Origin: JBAXLO01 sp037134755
GTDB taxonomy: Bacteria > Bacteroidota > Bacteroidia > Bacteroidales > JACABE01
Reading direction: 5' to 3'
Length of the DNA stretch: 15,219 nt
NCBI GenBank assembly: GCA_037134755.1
Contig: JBAXLO010000107.1
Span: 1 to 15,219 of the forward strand
Shown piece after piece: positions 15,175 to 15,219 of this stretch. The position numbers were made by a program, and so were the translations under genes. The notes under the pieces are model-generated. The model was not told where the DNA came from. It worked only from the letters and a program-made list of their open reading frames with translations, and searched no databases. Numbering within the stretch: position 1 is the stretch's first letter; each line of letters starts with the position of its first letter.

Positions 15175-15219
15175 TAGACAAAATAGTTGGTTTTTTGAAG
15201 ACGATTTGCTCTAATGGAC

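Overview
The window looks like chromosomal DNA from a member of the Bacteroidota. The sequence is AT-rich. Two large secreted proteins end in type IX secretion (T9SS) sorting domains. Several genes have the Bacteroidota -7 promoter element TAnnTTTG a short distance upstream, and recognisable Shine-Dalgarno sequences are nearly absent. The OmpA-like protein, carboxypeptidase-regulatory-like repeats, the small SxxC-type lipoprotein and the short dihydroorotate-dehydrogenase-like protein are all common in this phylum. I cannot name a genus.

Layout, left to right. (1) 1-747: the possible last codons of a gene entering from the left, then a small protein with two membrane segments and an extracytoplasmic domain. 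(2) 826-3195, minus: an exported protein of about 790 residues that resembles a TIM-barrel carbohydrate-active enzyme. (3) 3319-9189, minus: a two-gene unit with a 2-nt gap and a strong terminator. The first gene encodes a roughly 1200-residue secreted adhesin-like protein (FN3, six Ig-like repeats, T9SS sorting domain). The second encodes an outer-membrane beta-barrel/OmpA protein with three carboxypeptidase-regulatory-like domains. (4) 9560-11345, plus: pepE (dipeptidase E) and a DHODH-like flavoprotein that lacks the usual catalytic motif. (5) 11346-11606: convergent spacer carrying a nested palindromic repeat. (6) 11607-13885, minus: a small lipoprotein and, upstream of it, a 613-residue T9SS-secreted protein with its own terminator. 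(7) 13886-14868: nearly 1 kb with no large gene. It is dense in hairpins and in a 41-bp repeat, then carries a promoter, a 24-codon leader ORF whose stop lies in a hairpin loop, a GC-richer structured stretch and a 9-bp tandem repeat. (8) 14869-end: an unrecognised gene that stops at a T-run slippery heptamer, with its reading frame continuing in -1.

How the genes may work together: the secreted repeat protein and the OmpA protein are almost certainly co-transcribed, which suggests a surface structure made of an exported adhesive fibre and a peptidoglycan-anchored outer-membrane partner. pepE and the DHODH-like gene are ordinary cytoplasmic metabolism. The most unusual part is the right end, 14120-15219, where a long structured untranslated leader precedes an unknown, apparently frameshifted gene. 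All structural statements there come from reading base pairing by eye, not from a folding program.
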